Shown: positions 25,773 to 34,199, counted from the first letter of the stretch. The stretch is DNA of 47,408 bases from Pseudomonadota bacterium (GCA_021324455.1 JAJPJA010000081.1:1-47408), one strand, 5' to 3'. Numbers and translations: made by a program. Notes: generated by a model from the sequence alone, not told the origin.

Positions 25773-26671
25773 TGGGAAGCGGGGGCGCACCGTCGCATAC
25801 GACGGTAACGAATCAGGTTCAACTGCCGGCGTGGGCGCAGCCCTACGCGATGGAATTTCTGGGCGACGTCGGCAAATACGTTAATCAGGGGTTATCGTCT
25901 GGATATCCATTTCCCGCCGAGCAGGTCTACGGCTTTACCCCCGACCAGATGCTGGGGATGCATCTGGGCGAGTTGAGCGCGGCGTCGGACGCGCAGAGCC
26001 TGATGACGCCGACGCTGGCCGATGTGGCGGCGACGCAATCGGGTCAGTATCTTAATCCCGCCACCAATCCGTATCTGGAGCAGACCTTCAACGCGGCGGC
26101 GGCGCCGGTGGTGACGCAGTTCCGCGACGCGACCGAGCCGGGAATTCAGGCGGAGTTTGCGCGGGCGGGGAGCTTTGGCGGTTCGGCGCAGAACCAGGCG
26201 GAAGGAATCGCGCAGCAGAATCTGGGGAACACGCTGCAGAATCTCGCCGCCGGCATTTACGGCGGCAACTACGAGCAGGAGCGTCAGAACCAGATCCGGC
26301 AGCAGGGGCTGATTCCGGGTCTGCTGGAGTCCAGTTTCGGTCCGGCCTCCGAATTGATGAACATCGGCGGTATCCAGCAGCAATTGGGACAGGAGCAGTT
26401 GAATACGGCGCTGCAGAACGCGGAGAACCGGTTCAACTTTCCCTTCCAGCTGCTGGGACAACTCGGAGCGGCGCTCCCCACTGCCGTGGGCGGCGCCTAC
26501 CAGTCGCAGCAGACCGGGCCCAATCCGAATGCGATCGATCCGCTGACCGGCGGCCTGGCGGGGCTGCTCGGCGCCGGCGGATTGCTGAGCGCGCTGGGAG
26601 CGGGCGGCGGAGGGCTCGGCGGCGGACTCAGTACGCTGCTGGGCAGTCTCGGATCGATACTTCCATTTTGA
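25772..26671 (+). CDS. Internal virion/DNA-ejection-like protein
   Basis: This 299-residue protein has GAGAGGA 7 nt upstream of the ATG at 25772. It has Gln/Asn-rich helical segments (YLNPATNPYLEQTFN; EFARAGSFGGSAQNQAEG; YEQERQNQIRQQGLIPGLLE) and a C-terminal Gly/Leu-rich hydrophobic tail (GGLAGLLGAGGLLSALGAGG). This resembles podovirus internal virion proteins that are ejected with DNA and cross membranes. The membrane-active tail fits that role. Assignment rests on composition and position, not on a named family. Confidence 0.6.
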   Translation: MGSGGAPSHTTVTNQVQLPAWAQPYAMEFLGDVGKYVNQGLSSGYPFPAEQVYGFTPDQMLGMHLGELSAASDAQSLMTPTLADVAATQSGQYLNPATNPYLEQTFNAAAAPVVTQFRDATEPGIQAEFARAGSFGGSAQNQAEGIAQQNLGNTLQNLAAGIYGGNYEQERQNQIRQQGLIPGLLESSFGPASELMNIGGIQQQLGQEQLNTALQNAENRFNFPFQLLGQLGAALPTAVGGAYQSQQTGPNPNAIDPLTGGLAGLLGAGGLLSALGAGGGGLGGGLSTLLGSLGSILPF

Positions 26672-26683
26672 AGGAGATAGCCA

Positions 26684-27064
26684 ATGGCCAATTTTCCATC
26701 GGTGCCAGGCAGTTTGCCGTCCGCCGCGGGTATTCCCAGCCCCGGCGCCGGAGGTTACCTGCCGGACATCAACGCGCCTGTGCGGCGCTATAATGTCGGC
26801 GTCAGCGGATTACCCAGTTCGGGTCCGATGGTATCGAACAGGCCGCCTGTTCAGCCTGCCGGCCGCCCGTTGACGTCGGCGCCCCTGCAGCTCTCGGGCT
26901 CTCTGGCGCAGGCCTTTGGGAACCACAACGCGTTCAATCCCATGATGCTGTTGGAGCTGCTGAAGGGCAGCGGGCTCCCGTTTCTACCGGGACCGGCCGG
27001 CGGCCTGACGCCGTCGATCGGAGTGCCGGTTCCGAATAGCGGCGGCAAAGGGGCGTTGGGCTGA
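26684..27064 (+). CDS. Short Pro/Gly-rich phage protein
   Basis: This 126-residue protein has an excellent ribosome-binding site (AAGGAG, 7 nt spacing) and begins 12 bp after the preceding stop, so it is co-transcribed. It is low-complexity: Pro, Gly and Ser-rich throughout, with one short helical segment (FGNHNAFNPMMLLELLKG). No homologue is recognised. It could be a small virion component. Confidence 0.55.
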   Translation: MANFPSVPGSLPSAAGIPSPGAGGYLPDINAPVRRYNVGVSGLPSSGPMVSNRPPVQPAGRPLTSAPLQLSGSLAQAFGNHNAFNPMMLLELLKGSGLPFLPGPAGGLTPSIGVPVPNSGGKGALG

Positions 27065-27101
27065 AATCGGTCCGGGCGCAAAGCGGAGGAACTGGCGGAA
27101 T

Positions 27102-27674
27102 ATGACTTTTAATAGCAACTCGATGGCGGGACTGATTAATGGATTGCCGGGACTGCTGGGGGCGCTGCAGCCCTTGAATGCGCCGCTTGATCCGGCCGAA
27201 CTGGCGCGGCGGATACAGCGCCGGAATCTGAGCCAGGCGATGCTGGGCGCGGCGGCCCGCCTGCTCGCGGCGCATCCGAATCGCTATCGGCCCCTTGCCC
27301 TGAATATGGGAACCGGCGCGCCGCCGCGGACGCATGCGCACACTGCGGGAGGCGAGCGATCGCACGAGTCCGCGGGCGAGACTCGCCGTCTGGGGGCGTT
27401 GGGCGGCGCGGCGTCGATCCAGGCGGGCGAGGGCGAAAACGTCAGGCGCGAGCCGCGCCGGCGAGACCTGGCGCATCGCAGCGGCCGGCGGGTGCAGGAA
27501 CCGGCGCATCGAGGTCCGTCTCCGGGGGCCAGGCTGCGCCGATTCAGCGGCACGGTGAGCAGGCGCCTGGCCCATCCGGCGGTTCTGCCCGGAGGGTGGG
27601 AGTTGTACGGCTTTGAGGCAGGCGGGAGTCCGGTTTACAGCGGGCCGGGCGGGGAGCTGCGGATTTACCAGTGA
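27102..27674 (+). CDS. Hypothetical phage protein, basic
   Basis: This 190-residue protein has GGAGG 12 nt upstream of the ATG at 27102. The N-terminus is helical (MAGLINGLPGLLGALQPL; ELARRIQRRNLSQAMLGAAARLLAAHP). The middle 100 residues are Arg-rich and disordered-looking; the C-terminus is beta-like (LPGGWELYGFEAGGSPVYSGPGGELRIYQ). The unusual middle part could mean a frame error or a genuinely disordered linker; the ends look protein-like. No family is recognised. Confidence 0.45.
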   Translation: MTFNSNSMAGLINGLPGLLGALQPLNAPLDPAELARRIQRRNLSQAMLGAAARLLAAHPNRYRPLALNMGTGAPPRTHAHTAGGERSHESAGETRRLGALGGAASIQAGEGENVRREPRRRDLAHRSGRRVQEPAHRGPSPGARLRRFSGTVSRRLAHPAVLPGGWELYGFEAGGSPVYSGPGGELRIYQ

Positions 27675-27901
27675 GCAGACTGGCTGCGTTCAATTCCGGT
27701 TGCGTGATTTGCGTTGGGATAGAGGCCGTTCAATCTACTACCGTCAACTGAGATTGCGACGGAAGTGTAGTATAATTGGTAGTCAATTCCGAACGGCGCA
27801 ATTGATGAATTAGTATCGGTTGCCGGGGCGCTGCCGCGAATCGGCCGGCCGCGCGCGGCGGTTTCGAGACCCGGTGGGGCGGACGAGGAAGAGGGGGGTG
27901 T
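27675..27901. promoter_or_regulatory. AT-rich intergenic region before tailspike gene
   Basis: No gene is seen here. A TATAAT (27771-27776) lies in an AT-rich patch, but no -35 at normal spacing was found. Small inverted repeats are present: TCAATT (27783-27788) with AATTGA (27800-27805), plus ACTACC/GGTAGT flanking the TATAAT. This could be a regulatory site for separate expression of the tailspike-like gene. Confidence 0.3.
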
Positions 27902-30900
27902 ATGCTCAGGTCGCGATTAAAGCCGGTGGCAGCGGCCGCGGTGGGGGTAATTCTGGCTTGTGGAGCGGCGCGCGCGGTCAATCTGTGCACGCTGACCGGC
28001 AATCTTACCCTGATTGACGGGCAGGCGGGCGCCAACGCGCAGGTTTTTTTCCAGACGATATCCACGCAGTCCTTCGGCGGAACGGTGATTCCGCCGTCCT
28101 CGTTTTCGGTGTTCACGGATTCCAACGGCAATCTTCCTCCCGGCGTGACGCTGCCGCAGGGCGCGCTGGTGCAGGTGACGGTGGGCAACAGCCAGCCGGT
28201 TCAGATCCAGATTCCGCTGATGGCGAGCGCCGACCTGGCCACATTGATTCTTGCCAACAACGATCCGCCGTCGGTGGTATCCGCGTTGTCGATCGGGGCG
28301 GGAGGCGATTACGGGCTGACGGTTACGAATCCGGGAACCGGGGCGATCGGGACGGCGGTGCTGCAGCCGGGCAAGGTCAGCGCGATCCAGGGTTTCGGCT
28401 TCTCGGCGGCGGCGCCGGCTGACGCGCAAATCCCCATTTTCAGCGCGGGCGCGGCGAAATGGCAGCCGGAGTCGATCAGCGGCGACGCGTCGCTGGCCGA
28501 CGACGGCACGATGGTAGTCAACGGGATCAATGCCGGCGGGAATATCACGGGCAAGAGCACGGGCGGGCCGTTTTCGATTTCGGATTACAACGTCAACAAT
28601 GAGTTTAATCCGATGCAGTATGGAGCAAAGCTCGACGCGCGCCGCGCCAACGATGTGAGCGTGGTAAACGGGTCGAGTTCGATCAGCTCGATCAGCGCCA
28701 ACTTTACCGCGGCGGACGTGGGCAAGTTGATAGTCATATGGACGGCGCAGACGGGAACGAACAGCGTGCGGACGTTCACCGGGACTATAGTTTCGGCGGC
28801 GGCGCCGACCGCGGTTTTGAGCGCGCCGTATTCGGGACCGACGCAAACCGGCGCGGTCGCTTTTATCGGCACGGATGACGGCGCGGCAGTAAACACCGCG
28901 CTCCAGGCGGTGCCGCTCAACAGCTCCGGAGTGGTGAAGGTCCCTGGTGGAGTAATCATGACCAGCACCACGCTGACCATAGCGGGGCGCAGCGAAGAGT
29001 TTGCGGGACAGGGAGCCGGAGCGAATCTGACTACTAACGGCAGCGGCACGCTAATCGTGTGGGCGGGCGGCAATCAACCGGTGATCCAGATTGTCGACAG
29101 TTTGGGCGCTCGGGTGCATGACTTCGCGATCATGGGCAGCGATCAGCCGGCCTCGATGCCCAGCGCGTGCATCAACCTGCTGAACCATACGACCGGCAAT
29201 CTTTCGGGGCATTTCAACAGCTTCAACGTGGTTGAGAATATCGATTGCGGAGCGCTGAACGATATCGGCTTGCCGGGCGGCGGGAACGGAAATCCGACGG
29301 TTACGGCGGGGATCGCGATAGATGCGAGCGGCAGCCAGAACGACCGTAATATCGTGCAGAACGTGACCGTGAACCGCGCGGTGTACGGGATGCAATGGGG
29401 GCAGAGTCAGGCGGTTGAGTGGAGCGTGCGCAATCTGCATTGCAATCGCGACGGCATCTGTATCGACGCACATCCGGGATTTTCGCAGGTCGAGTTCACG
29501 CAAATCGAAACGCTGCAGTGCGCGTTGGATTTTTTTCTGGGCCAGGCGGCGTTTATGACGGTGCGAAACTACAGCGATGAAACCGACGGGCCGACGACGA
29601 TCGCGCCGCCGTGGACCGCGAGTTTCACCTATCCCTCGAATTTTGTGGTCAAAGACACCAACGGCAATTTCGAAATAGCGCTCAGCCCGGGGGGAACCAG
29701 TGCGACCTCGCAGCCCGTTTGGGCAGCGCAGAACACCAGTTTCACCATCAGTTCGATCGTGCGCAACTCCGGCGTGGTGACGGTTACGACCGCCGGCACG
29801 CATGATTTTTCGGTGGGACAACTGGTGGGAATCGTCAACGTGCCGGATGCGAGTTTCCCCGGCTCGTTCACGATTACGGCGGTGCCGGCCTCCAATCAGT
29901 TCGTGTACAACCAGGCCGGGAGCAACGCGGGCAGCAGCGGCGGTGCGGCCTATCATGCGACCGCCGACAACAGCGTGGTGTGGCTGAACACGGGGTCGGG
30001 CACGGCGTTTTCGCAATTGGCGCTGTTCGCCGGGAGCGGCGGCACTCCGGGCGGTACGCTGGTGCTAATCGATTCGAGCTGGGACGCCAACAGCCAGATG
30101 CCCTACAACTCGGATTTCATCGCGGGCAACGGCGCCGACTTCTCGTTCATCGGCCTGGATTTCAAGCTGGTGGAATCGGCGTTTATACCGCCGGCGACAA
30201 CGCCGATGGTCGACTTGAGCGTCACCGGGATAGGGAGCAGGACGTTTCAATGCGAGGGATGCCGCGGGATAACCAAGCCCAATTTCAACGTCAAGGTGAG
30301 CGGCGGCGACTCGCGCCAGATCACGTATATCAATATGCAGCGGCTGCCGGGGCCGAATCAGAATGCGGGCAACGCCGGGCTGGGCGAATACTTCATCAAC
30401 GCGCTGGTCAACGGCGATGCGGCGGGGGTGGATGATTTCCGGAGCGATTTTCCGGGCAAAGTGCGCGACATCGGCGGCCCGCTGACGGTGACGCAGCTCA
30501 GCAATCCCGGCGGCGCGCCGCAGCAGCTGGCGTGCAGCGACGGCGGTTCGCCGCCGAACCAAACCTACATCTACCGGTATACGGCGGTGAGCGGCGCGGG
30601 CGAAACGCTGGCTTCGTCGGAGGCTTCGGTGAGCTGCACCGGGAACGTCGGCGCGGGCGGGGTATCGATTAGCGGCCGGGTTCTGCCGGTGCTGGGGGCG
30701 GACAGCTACAACATTTACCGGACCGCGGCGAACGGCGCGCCGGGTACGGAAAAGCTGGCGCTGAGTCTTGCGGCCAACGCGATCAACTCCCAGTTGAACA
30801 GCGCCAATTCGTTTACGGATACCACGCCGGACTCGAATCTGGGAGTGGTGTTCCCGTCGGCCAACAGCACCGGCGACGCGATCGTGGCGGGGGTGTCGGC

Positions 30901-31267
30901 AGCGGGAGCGGTGGCGACCGGAGCGGCGCCGGGCGATCTGTCGGCGGCGCGGGGGGCGGGGAGCGGGGCGTTGTGGCTGGGGAGCAACGGCGGCCAGAGC
31001 CTGGATTATGGAATCACGAATCCGGGTGCGTTTTCGTTCTTCGGCGGGAACCTGTTCGCGCCCGGCCTGAATATTATCGGCAGCGGCAAGGCGGTGATGG
31101 GCAGCACCACGGTCGGCAGTCTGCCGGCGTGCAACGCGTCCAACCAATTCAGCTGGCTGACGGTGACCAACAACAGCGCCGCGTGCGCGTACGGCGCCGC
31201 GCCGGCGGCCGGCGGCAGCATCGTGTGTCCGGTCTTCTGCGACGGCAGCGCCTGGAAGATTCACTGA
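27902..31267 (+). CDS. Tailspike/tail-fibre-like beta-helix protein with signal-like N-terminus
   Basis: This 1121-residue protein has AGGGGGG upstream of the ATG at 27902. The N-terminus (KPVAAAAVGVILACGAARA) looks like a cleavable signal peptide. Residues about 26-110 form a fibre N-terminal beta domain (CTLTGNLTLIDG; GGTVIPPSSFSVF). From about 235, FNPMQYGAKLDARR and a long repetitive middle resemble the pectin-lyase beta-helix of tailspikes. Around 620-690 is a common virion beta unit (SVGQLVGIVNVPD; SFTITAVPASNQFVY). An FN3-like segment follows (YIYRYTAVSGAGET; ADSYNIYRTAANG), and a Cys-containing end (SIVCPVFCDGSAWKIH). It probably binds or degrades host polysaccharide; the active site is not identified. 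Confidence 0.75.
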   Translation: MLRSRLKPVAAAAVGVILACGAARAVNLCTLTGNLTLIDGQAGANAQVFFQTISTQSFGGTVIPPSSFSVFTDSNGNLPPGVTLPQGALVQVTVGNSQPVQIQIPLMASADLATLILANNDPPSVVSALSIGAGGDYGLTVTNPGTGAIGTAVLQPGKVSAIQGFGFSAAAPADAQIPIFSAGAAKWQPESISGDASLADDGTMVVNGINAGGNITGKSTGGPFSISDYNVNNEFNPMQYGAKLDARRANDVSVVNGSSSISSISANFTAADVGKLIVIWTAQTGTNSVRTFTGTIVSAAAPTAVLSAPYSGPTQTGAVAFIGTDDGAAVNTALQAVPLNSSGVVKVPGGVIMTSTTLTIAGRSEEFAGQGAGANLTTNGSGTLIVWAGGNQPVIQIVDSLGARVHDFAIMGSDQPASMPSACINLLNHTTGNLSGHFNSFNVVENIDCGALNDIGLPGGGNGNPTVTAGIAIDASGSQNDRNIVQNVTVNRAVYGMQWGQSQAVEWSVRNLHCNRDGICIDAHPGFSQVEFTQIETLQCALDFFLGQAAFMTVRNYSDETDGPTTIAPPWTASFTYPSNFVVKDTNGNFEIALSPGGTSATSQPVWAAQNTSFTISSIVRNSGVVTVTTAGTHDFSVGQLVGIVNVPDASFPGSFTITAVPASNQFVYNQAGSNAGSSGGAAYHATADNSVVWLNTGSGTAFSQLALFAGSGGTPGGTLVLIDSSWDANSQMPYNSDFIAGNGADFSFIGLDFKLVESAFIPPATTPMVDLSVTGIGSRTFQCEGCRGITKPNFNVKVSGGDSRQITYINMQRLPGPNQNAGNAGLGEYFINALVNGDAAGVDDFRSDFPGKVRDIGGPLTVTQLSNPGGAPQQLACSDGGSPPNQTYIYRYTAVSGAGETLASSEASVSCTGNVGAGGVSISGRVLPVLGADSYNIYRTAANGAPGTEKLALSLAANAINSQLNSANSFTDTTPDSNLGVVFPSANSTGDAIVAGVSAAGAVATGAAPGDLSAARGAGSGALWLGSNGGQSLDYGITNPGAFSFFGGNLFAPGLNIIGSGKAVMGSTTVGSLPACNASNQFSWLTVTNNSAACAYGAAPAAGGSIVCPVFCDGSAWKIH

Positions 31268-31290
31268 TTGTGCGGGCGGTGGGCTGTTCG

Positions 31291-31590
31291 ATGGACCAAC
31301 TCGATCACATCGTGAAGATCACCGGGCAGGTCGGATTTCCGGCGGCGCTGGTGCTGCTGCTGATGATACTGGCGCCGCGCTACGCTCTGCGCGCGCTCGA
31401 AGTATTTCGCAAGATCATGGACGACTTCGCCGAAAAGCTGGTGAGCGGGATTCGCCAGGCAATGGAGCGGCATGAGGCAGTGGTGAATCGCGCCGAGGCC
31501 ATCACCTCGCGGCAGGAGGCCGCGGTGAGCCGCCTGGAGGCGATCGATCGCGTCAGATGGCGCAATGGAGAGGACGGAGATGGGCAGTGA
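31291..31590 (+). CDS. Small TM plus coiled-coil protein (holin/spanin-like)
   Basis: The protein is 99 residues from ATG 31291, the most likely start; a GTG at 31270 is an alternative. One hydrophobic segment (VGFPAALVLLLMILAPRYAL) is followed by a long charged helical tail with regular heptad-like spacing (RQAMERHEAVVNRAEAITSRQEAAVSRLEAID). It overlaps the muralytic gene downstream by 11 bp. The topology suits a holin, spanin or lysis-regulating membrane protein. No family is named. Confidence 0.55.
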   Translation: MDQLDHIVKITGQVGFPAALVLLLMILAPRYALRALEVFRKIMDDFAEKLVSGIRQAMERHEAVVNRAEAITSRQEAAVSRLEAIDRVRWRNGEDGDGQ

Positions 31591-32005
31591 ATGGACGCCG
31601 TCGGTATGGCAGGACGAAGTGGCGCTGATCAAAATCGCGGCGGCCAAGTACGGACTTGACTGGCATTTCGTGGCCGCGATTCGCAAGGCCGAGGACGGCG
31701 GTCCCGGCCGCGAGTTCGGCGTGCTGAGCGTCAAGGCTCCGGGCTATAACGCGCAGCTTGAAGTGTGCTGTCAGACGGTGCGGCATCGGCTGGTGCAGTA
31801 TGACGAGAACCATCAGGCGGTGGAGCTGCATGAAGCGCCCGACGGGCTGCAGTCGGTGATCTATGGGCGGGACTTTATCGACTGGTTCGCCGGTATCTGG
31901 GCGCCCAACGGTGCAGCGAACGATCCGGGCGAGCTCAACCGCAATTGGAGCCGCAACGTAACGTACTGGTACTTGCATCTGATCGACCTGGAGCATCCGG
32001 CCTGA
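31580..32005 (+). CDS. Phage muralytic enzyme, transglycosylase-like
   Basis: The ATG at 31580 follows GGAGAGG by 5 nt and is preferred to the ATG at 31565; it gives 141 residues. The motif VAAIRKAEDGGPGREFGVLS holds the probable catalytic Glu38, as in lysozyme-like transglycosylases and small phage endolysins. FIDWFAGIW and NRNWSRNVTYWY in the C-terminal half are typical aromatic substrate-binding patches. There is no signal peptide, so release would depend on a holin, consistent with its TM-protein neighbours. It overlaps the previous gene by 11 bp. Confidence 0.75.
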   Translation: MGSEWTPSVWQDEVALIKIAAAKYGLDWHFVAAIRKAEDGGPGREFGVLSVKAPGYNAQLEVCCQTVRHRLVQYDENHQAVELHEAPDGLQSVIYGRDFIDWFAGIWAPNGAANDPGELNRNWSRNVTYWYLHLIDLEHPA

Positions 32006-32057
32006 GGTGAGGAGGTTGAGCAGGCCGCGGCCTGCTTGCAAACGGAGAGGGGGGAAG

Positions 32058-32228
32058 ATGTTGAACAATCCGAAAACGACGATTACCGGATACCTGATGC
32101 TGGCGGCGTCGCTGCTGATGGTGGTGGCGCATGGGCTGAGCGGAGCGCTGAGCCTGGCTGACCTGACGGCGCTGCTGGGCGCGGCCGGCGGGGTGGGACT
32201 GATTTCGGCCAAAGACGGGGGACATTGA
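32058..32228 (+). CDS. Small holin-like membrane protein
   Basis: This 56-residue protein has a strong purine-rich ribosome-binding site (GAGAGGGGGGAAG) just before the ATG at 32058. Two hydrophobic segments (TGYLMLAASLLMVVAHGL; LTALLGAAGGVGLISA) and a short charged C-terminal tail (KDGGH) match small phage holins and holin-like proteins found after endolysin genes. It is the last gene of the module. Confidence 0.65.
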   Translation: MLNNPKTTITGYLMLAASLLMVVAHGLSGALSLADLTALLGAAGGVGLISAKDGGH

Positions 32229-32256
32229 TGGGGAGCGCGTTGTAAGGGTATGCACG

Positions 32257-32287
32257 AAAGAGCCCTTCGCACAGGGCTCTTTTGTTT
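32257..32287 (+). terminator. Intrinsic terminator ending the phage module
   Basis: AAAGAGCCCT (32257-32266) pairs perfectly with AGGGCTCTTT (32273-32282) around a TCGCAC loop, followed by a T-rich tail (TTTTGTTTT with the stem end). It lies 29 bp after the last phage gene and before the host SDR gene. It marks the boundary of the phage transcription unit. Confidence 0.9.
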
Positions 32288-32393
32288 TGCGGCATTGAGC
32301 AAACCGCGACGCCCGCGGACTCGCCATCGGGTTTCAACTGTGCCAATTTTCCTTACGCGGCCGGAGGTTATGACGGTTGCCGCGGAGGAGCAC

Positions 32394-33155
32394 ATGGCGG
32401 GATTGGTTCAGGACAAGGTGGCGCTGGTTACCGGCGCAGCGTCGGGTATCGGACGGGCGACAGCGCAGATTTTCGCGCGCGAGGGAGCCAGGGTTGCGGT
32501 GGCCGATCTCAATCTCGACGGCTGCGAGGAAACCGCCGCGATGATTAAAAAGGCGGGCGGCGACGCCTTCGCTATCCGCTGCAACGTAGCCCGGTCCGCC
32601 GAAGTGCAGGCGATGGTGGAACAGGTGGTCAGGGCCTATGGACGGCTGGACCTCGGCTTCAACAACGCCGGAGTAAGCCCCGCCGGCGGACGTATCGGTG
32701 AAATTCCCGAAGATGACTGGGATCGGGTAATCGCGATCAATCTGACCGGCGTGTGGCTGTGCATGAAGTACGAACTTGCGCAGATGACGGCGCAGGGCGG
32801 CGGCGTGATCGTCAACACCGCGTCGATAATGGGACTGGTGGGCGAGCGGCGCACGGGGGCGTACTGCGCGGCCAAGCATGGCGTGGTCGGACTGACCAAA
32901 ACGGCGGCGCTGGAGTACGCGAAGAGGAACATCCGGGTCAACGCGGTGTGCCCCGGTTCCACGCTGACACCGATGATGCAAAAGGGCTTCGAGCGCGACC
33001 CGCGGCTGGAAGAGGCCTACAAGCAGTCGCATCCGCTGGGCCGTCTGGGCACGCCCCAGGATATCGGCGAGGCCGTGGTATGGATGTGCTCGGGCGAGGC
33101 GTCATTCGTCACCGGTGTGGCTTTGCCGGTTGACGGCGGCTACACCGCGCATTGA
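32394..33155 (+). CDS. Short-chain dehydrogenase/reductase (classical SDR)
   Basis: This protein is 253 residues from the ATG at 32394, with GGAGG 5 nt upstream; longer starts add a non-conserved tail. SDR features are complete: TGAASGIG cofactor loop, Asp at the end of strand 2 (VADLNLDG, favouring NAD), FNNAG, catalytic Ser144 (NTASIMG), Tyr157 and Lys161 (YCAAK), CPG at about 182, and the VTGVALPVDGGY end. It oxidises or reduces an alcohol or ketone; the substrate cannot be read from sequence. It is followed by a crotonase-family gene 82 bp downstream, so beta-oxidation-like chemistry on a CoA ester is plausible. Confidence 0.92.
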   Translation: MAGLVQDKVALVTGAASGIGRATAQIFAREGARVAVADLNLDGCEETAAMIKKAGGDAFAIRCNVARSAEVQAMVEQVVRAYGRLDLGFNNAGVSPAGGRIGEIPEDDWDRVIAINLTGVWLCMKYELAQMTAQGGGVIVNTASIMGLVGERRTGAYCAAKHGVVGLTKTAALEYAKRNIRVNAVCPGSTLTPMMQKGFERDPRLEEAYKQSHPLGRLGTPQDIGEAVVWMCSGEASFVTGVALPVDGGYTAH

Positions 33156-33237
33156 CGCGGCTTAGCGGGACGCTTTTTTGCCTGCGGCGCCTTCGTCATA
33201 ATGGGCCGCGGGCGCCGCGCCCCCGGGAGAAAGTGCG

Positions 33238-34053
33238 ATGGCTTACAGCGAGCTCATTTACGACAAGCAGGACAAGGTTGCGATCATAACGCTTAACCGG
33301 CCCGAGCGCATGAACGCCATCACACCAACGCTGGCCGGCGAGCTGAAGGACGCGATGGCCGACGCGCAAGGGGATCCCGCGATCGCGGCCATCGTGGTTA
33401 CCGGTGCGGGCAAGTCGTTCTGTCCCGGGATGGACATGGGCGTGCTGCAGGCGGCCGCGGAGCGCAAGAAGAGCGACGGCGCAGAGCAGCCCGCCGCGCC
33501 CCACGCGATCGACATCAACCATCATTCGCTGTTCGGCTTCATGCTCAGGATGCATAAGCCCATCATCGGCGCGCTCAATGGCAATTGCGTCGGGATGGGA
33601 CTGAGCATGGCGCTGCATTTCGATATCCGCATCGCGGGCGAGGGCACGCGCATGAGCGCGATTTTCGTGCGCCGCGGATTATCGGTCGAACACGGCTCGA
33701 GCTGGCTGCTGCCGCGGCTGGTGGGAATGTCGCATGCCATGGACCTGGCGCTGACCGGGCGCATTATCGGCGCGCAGGAAGCGTTGGCGATGGGACTGGT
33801 AAGCCGCGTGGTGCCCGACGACAAGCTGCTCAGCACGGCGGTTGAAATGGCGCGCGAGATTGCGGCCAATTGCTCGCCCACCGCGATGGCCGAGGCCAAG
33901 CGCATGCTGTGGCAGCATCTGACCGGCGACTACCAGATGGCTACCGACGACAGCACCGCGATCATGTTCAGCATGTTCAGGCAGGGCGATTTCAAAGAAG
34001 GCGTGATGGCGTTTGTGCACAAGCGTCCGCCGCGTTTCAAGCCGGTTCAGTGA
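33238..34053 (+). CDS. Enoyl-CoA hydratase/isomerase family protein lacking catalytic Glu
   Basis: This 271-residue protein starts at ATG 33238 after a GGAG-type site. The crotonase features are LNRPERMNAITPTL, GAGKSFCPGMDMGVL, NGNCVGMGLSMALHFDIR, and the C-terminal FKEGVMAFVHKRPPRF. At the two rat-hydratase glutamate positions it has Ser (GMGLSMAL) and a non-acidic residue (FVRRGL), with a Glu shifted to VEHGSSW. It therefore belongs to the side group with EHG(S/T)SW, where hydration activity is uncertain. It is in the same direction as the SDR gene and could act in the same CoA-ester pathway. Confidence 0.88.
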   Translation: MAYSELIYDKQDKVAIITLNRPERMNAITPTLAGELKDAMADAQGDPAIAAIVVTGAGKSFCPGMDMGVLQAAAERKKSDGAEQPAAPHAIDINHHSLFGFMLRMHKPIIGALNGNCVGMGLSMALHFDIRIAGEGTRMSAIFVRRGLSVEHGSSWLLPRLVGMSHAMDLALTGRIIGAQEALAMGLVSRVVPDDKLLSTAVEMAREIAANCSPTAMAEAKRMLWQHLTGDYQMATDDSTAIMFSMFRQGDFKEGVMAFVHKRPPRFKPVQ

Positions 34054-34170
34054 TGCGCGGCAAACCCATCGCGCCGGCGCAATTAATATTGGCATATCTG
34101 CGCGCGGCCAAAAGCCTTTCCTGCGCGGCTTACGATGTTGATACGCGCCGGTTCGCGGATTGCGCGTATC

Positions 34171-34199
34171 TTGCGAAACAAAAGCTAAATTGAATTAAT
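34171..34199 (+). promoter_or_regulatory. Weak promoter candidate for the OmpA lipoprotein gene
   Basis: TTGCGA (34171-34176) and ATTAAT (34194-34199) are separated by 17 bp. Both are four-of-six matches to sigma-70 consensus, and they end 15 bp before the ATG at 34215. The leader would be very short. Low confidence. Confidence 0.25.

Noticed and set aside
27771..27776. TATAAT as a promoter for the tailspike gene
   Set aside because: No -35 element at 16-19 bp spacing was found, so it is only recorded within the regulatory region.
16129..32394. Attachment sites flanking the phage module
   Set aside because: I compared the two boundary regions by eye and found no shared direct repeat of useful length, and there is no tRNA at either side.
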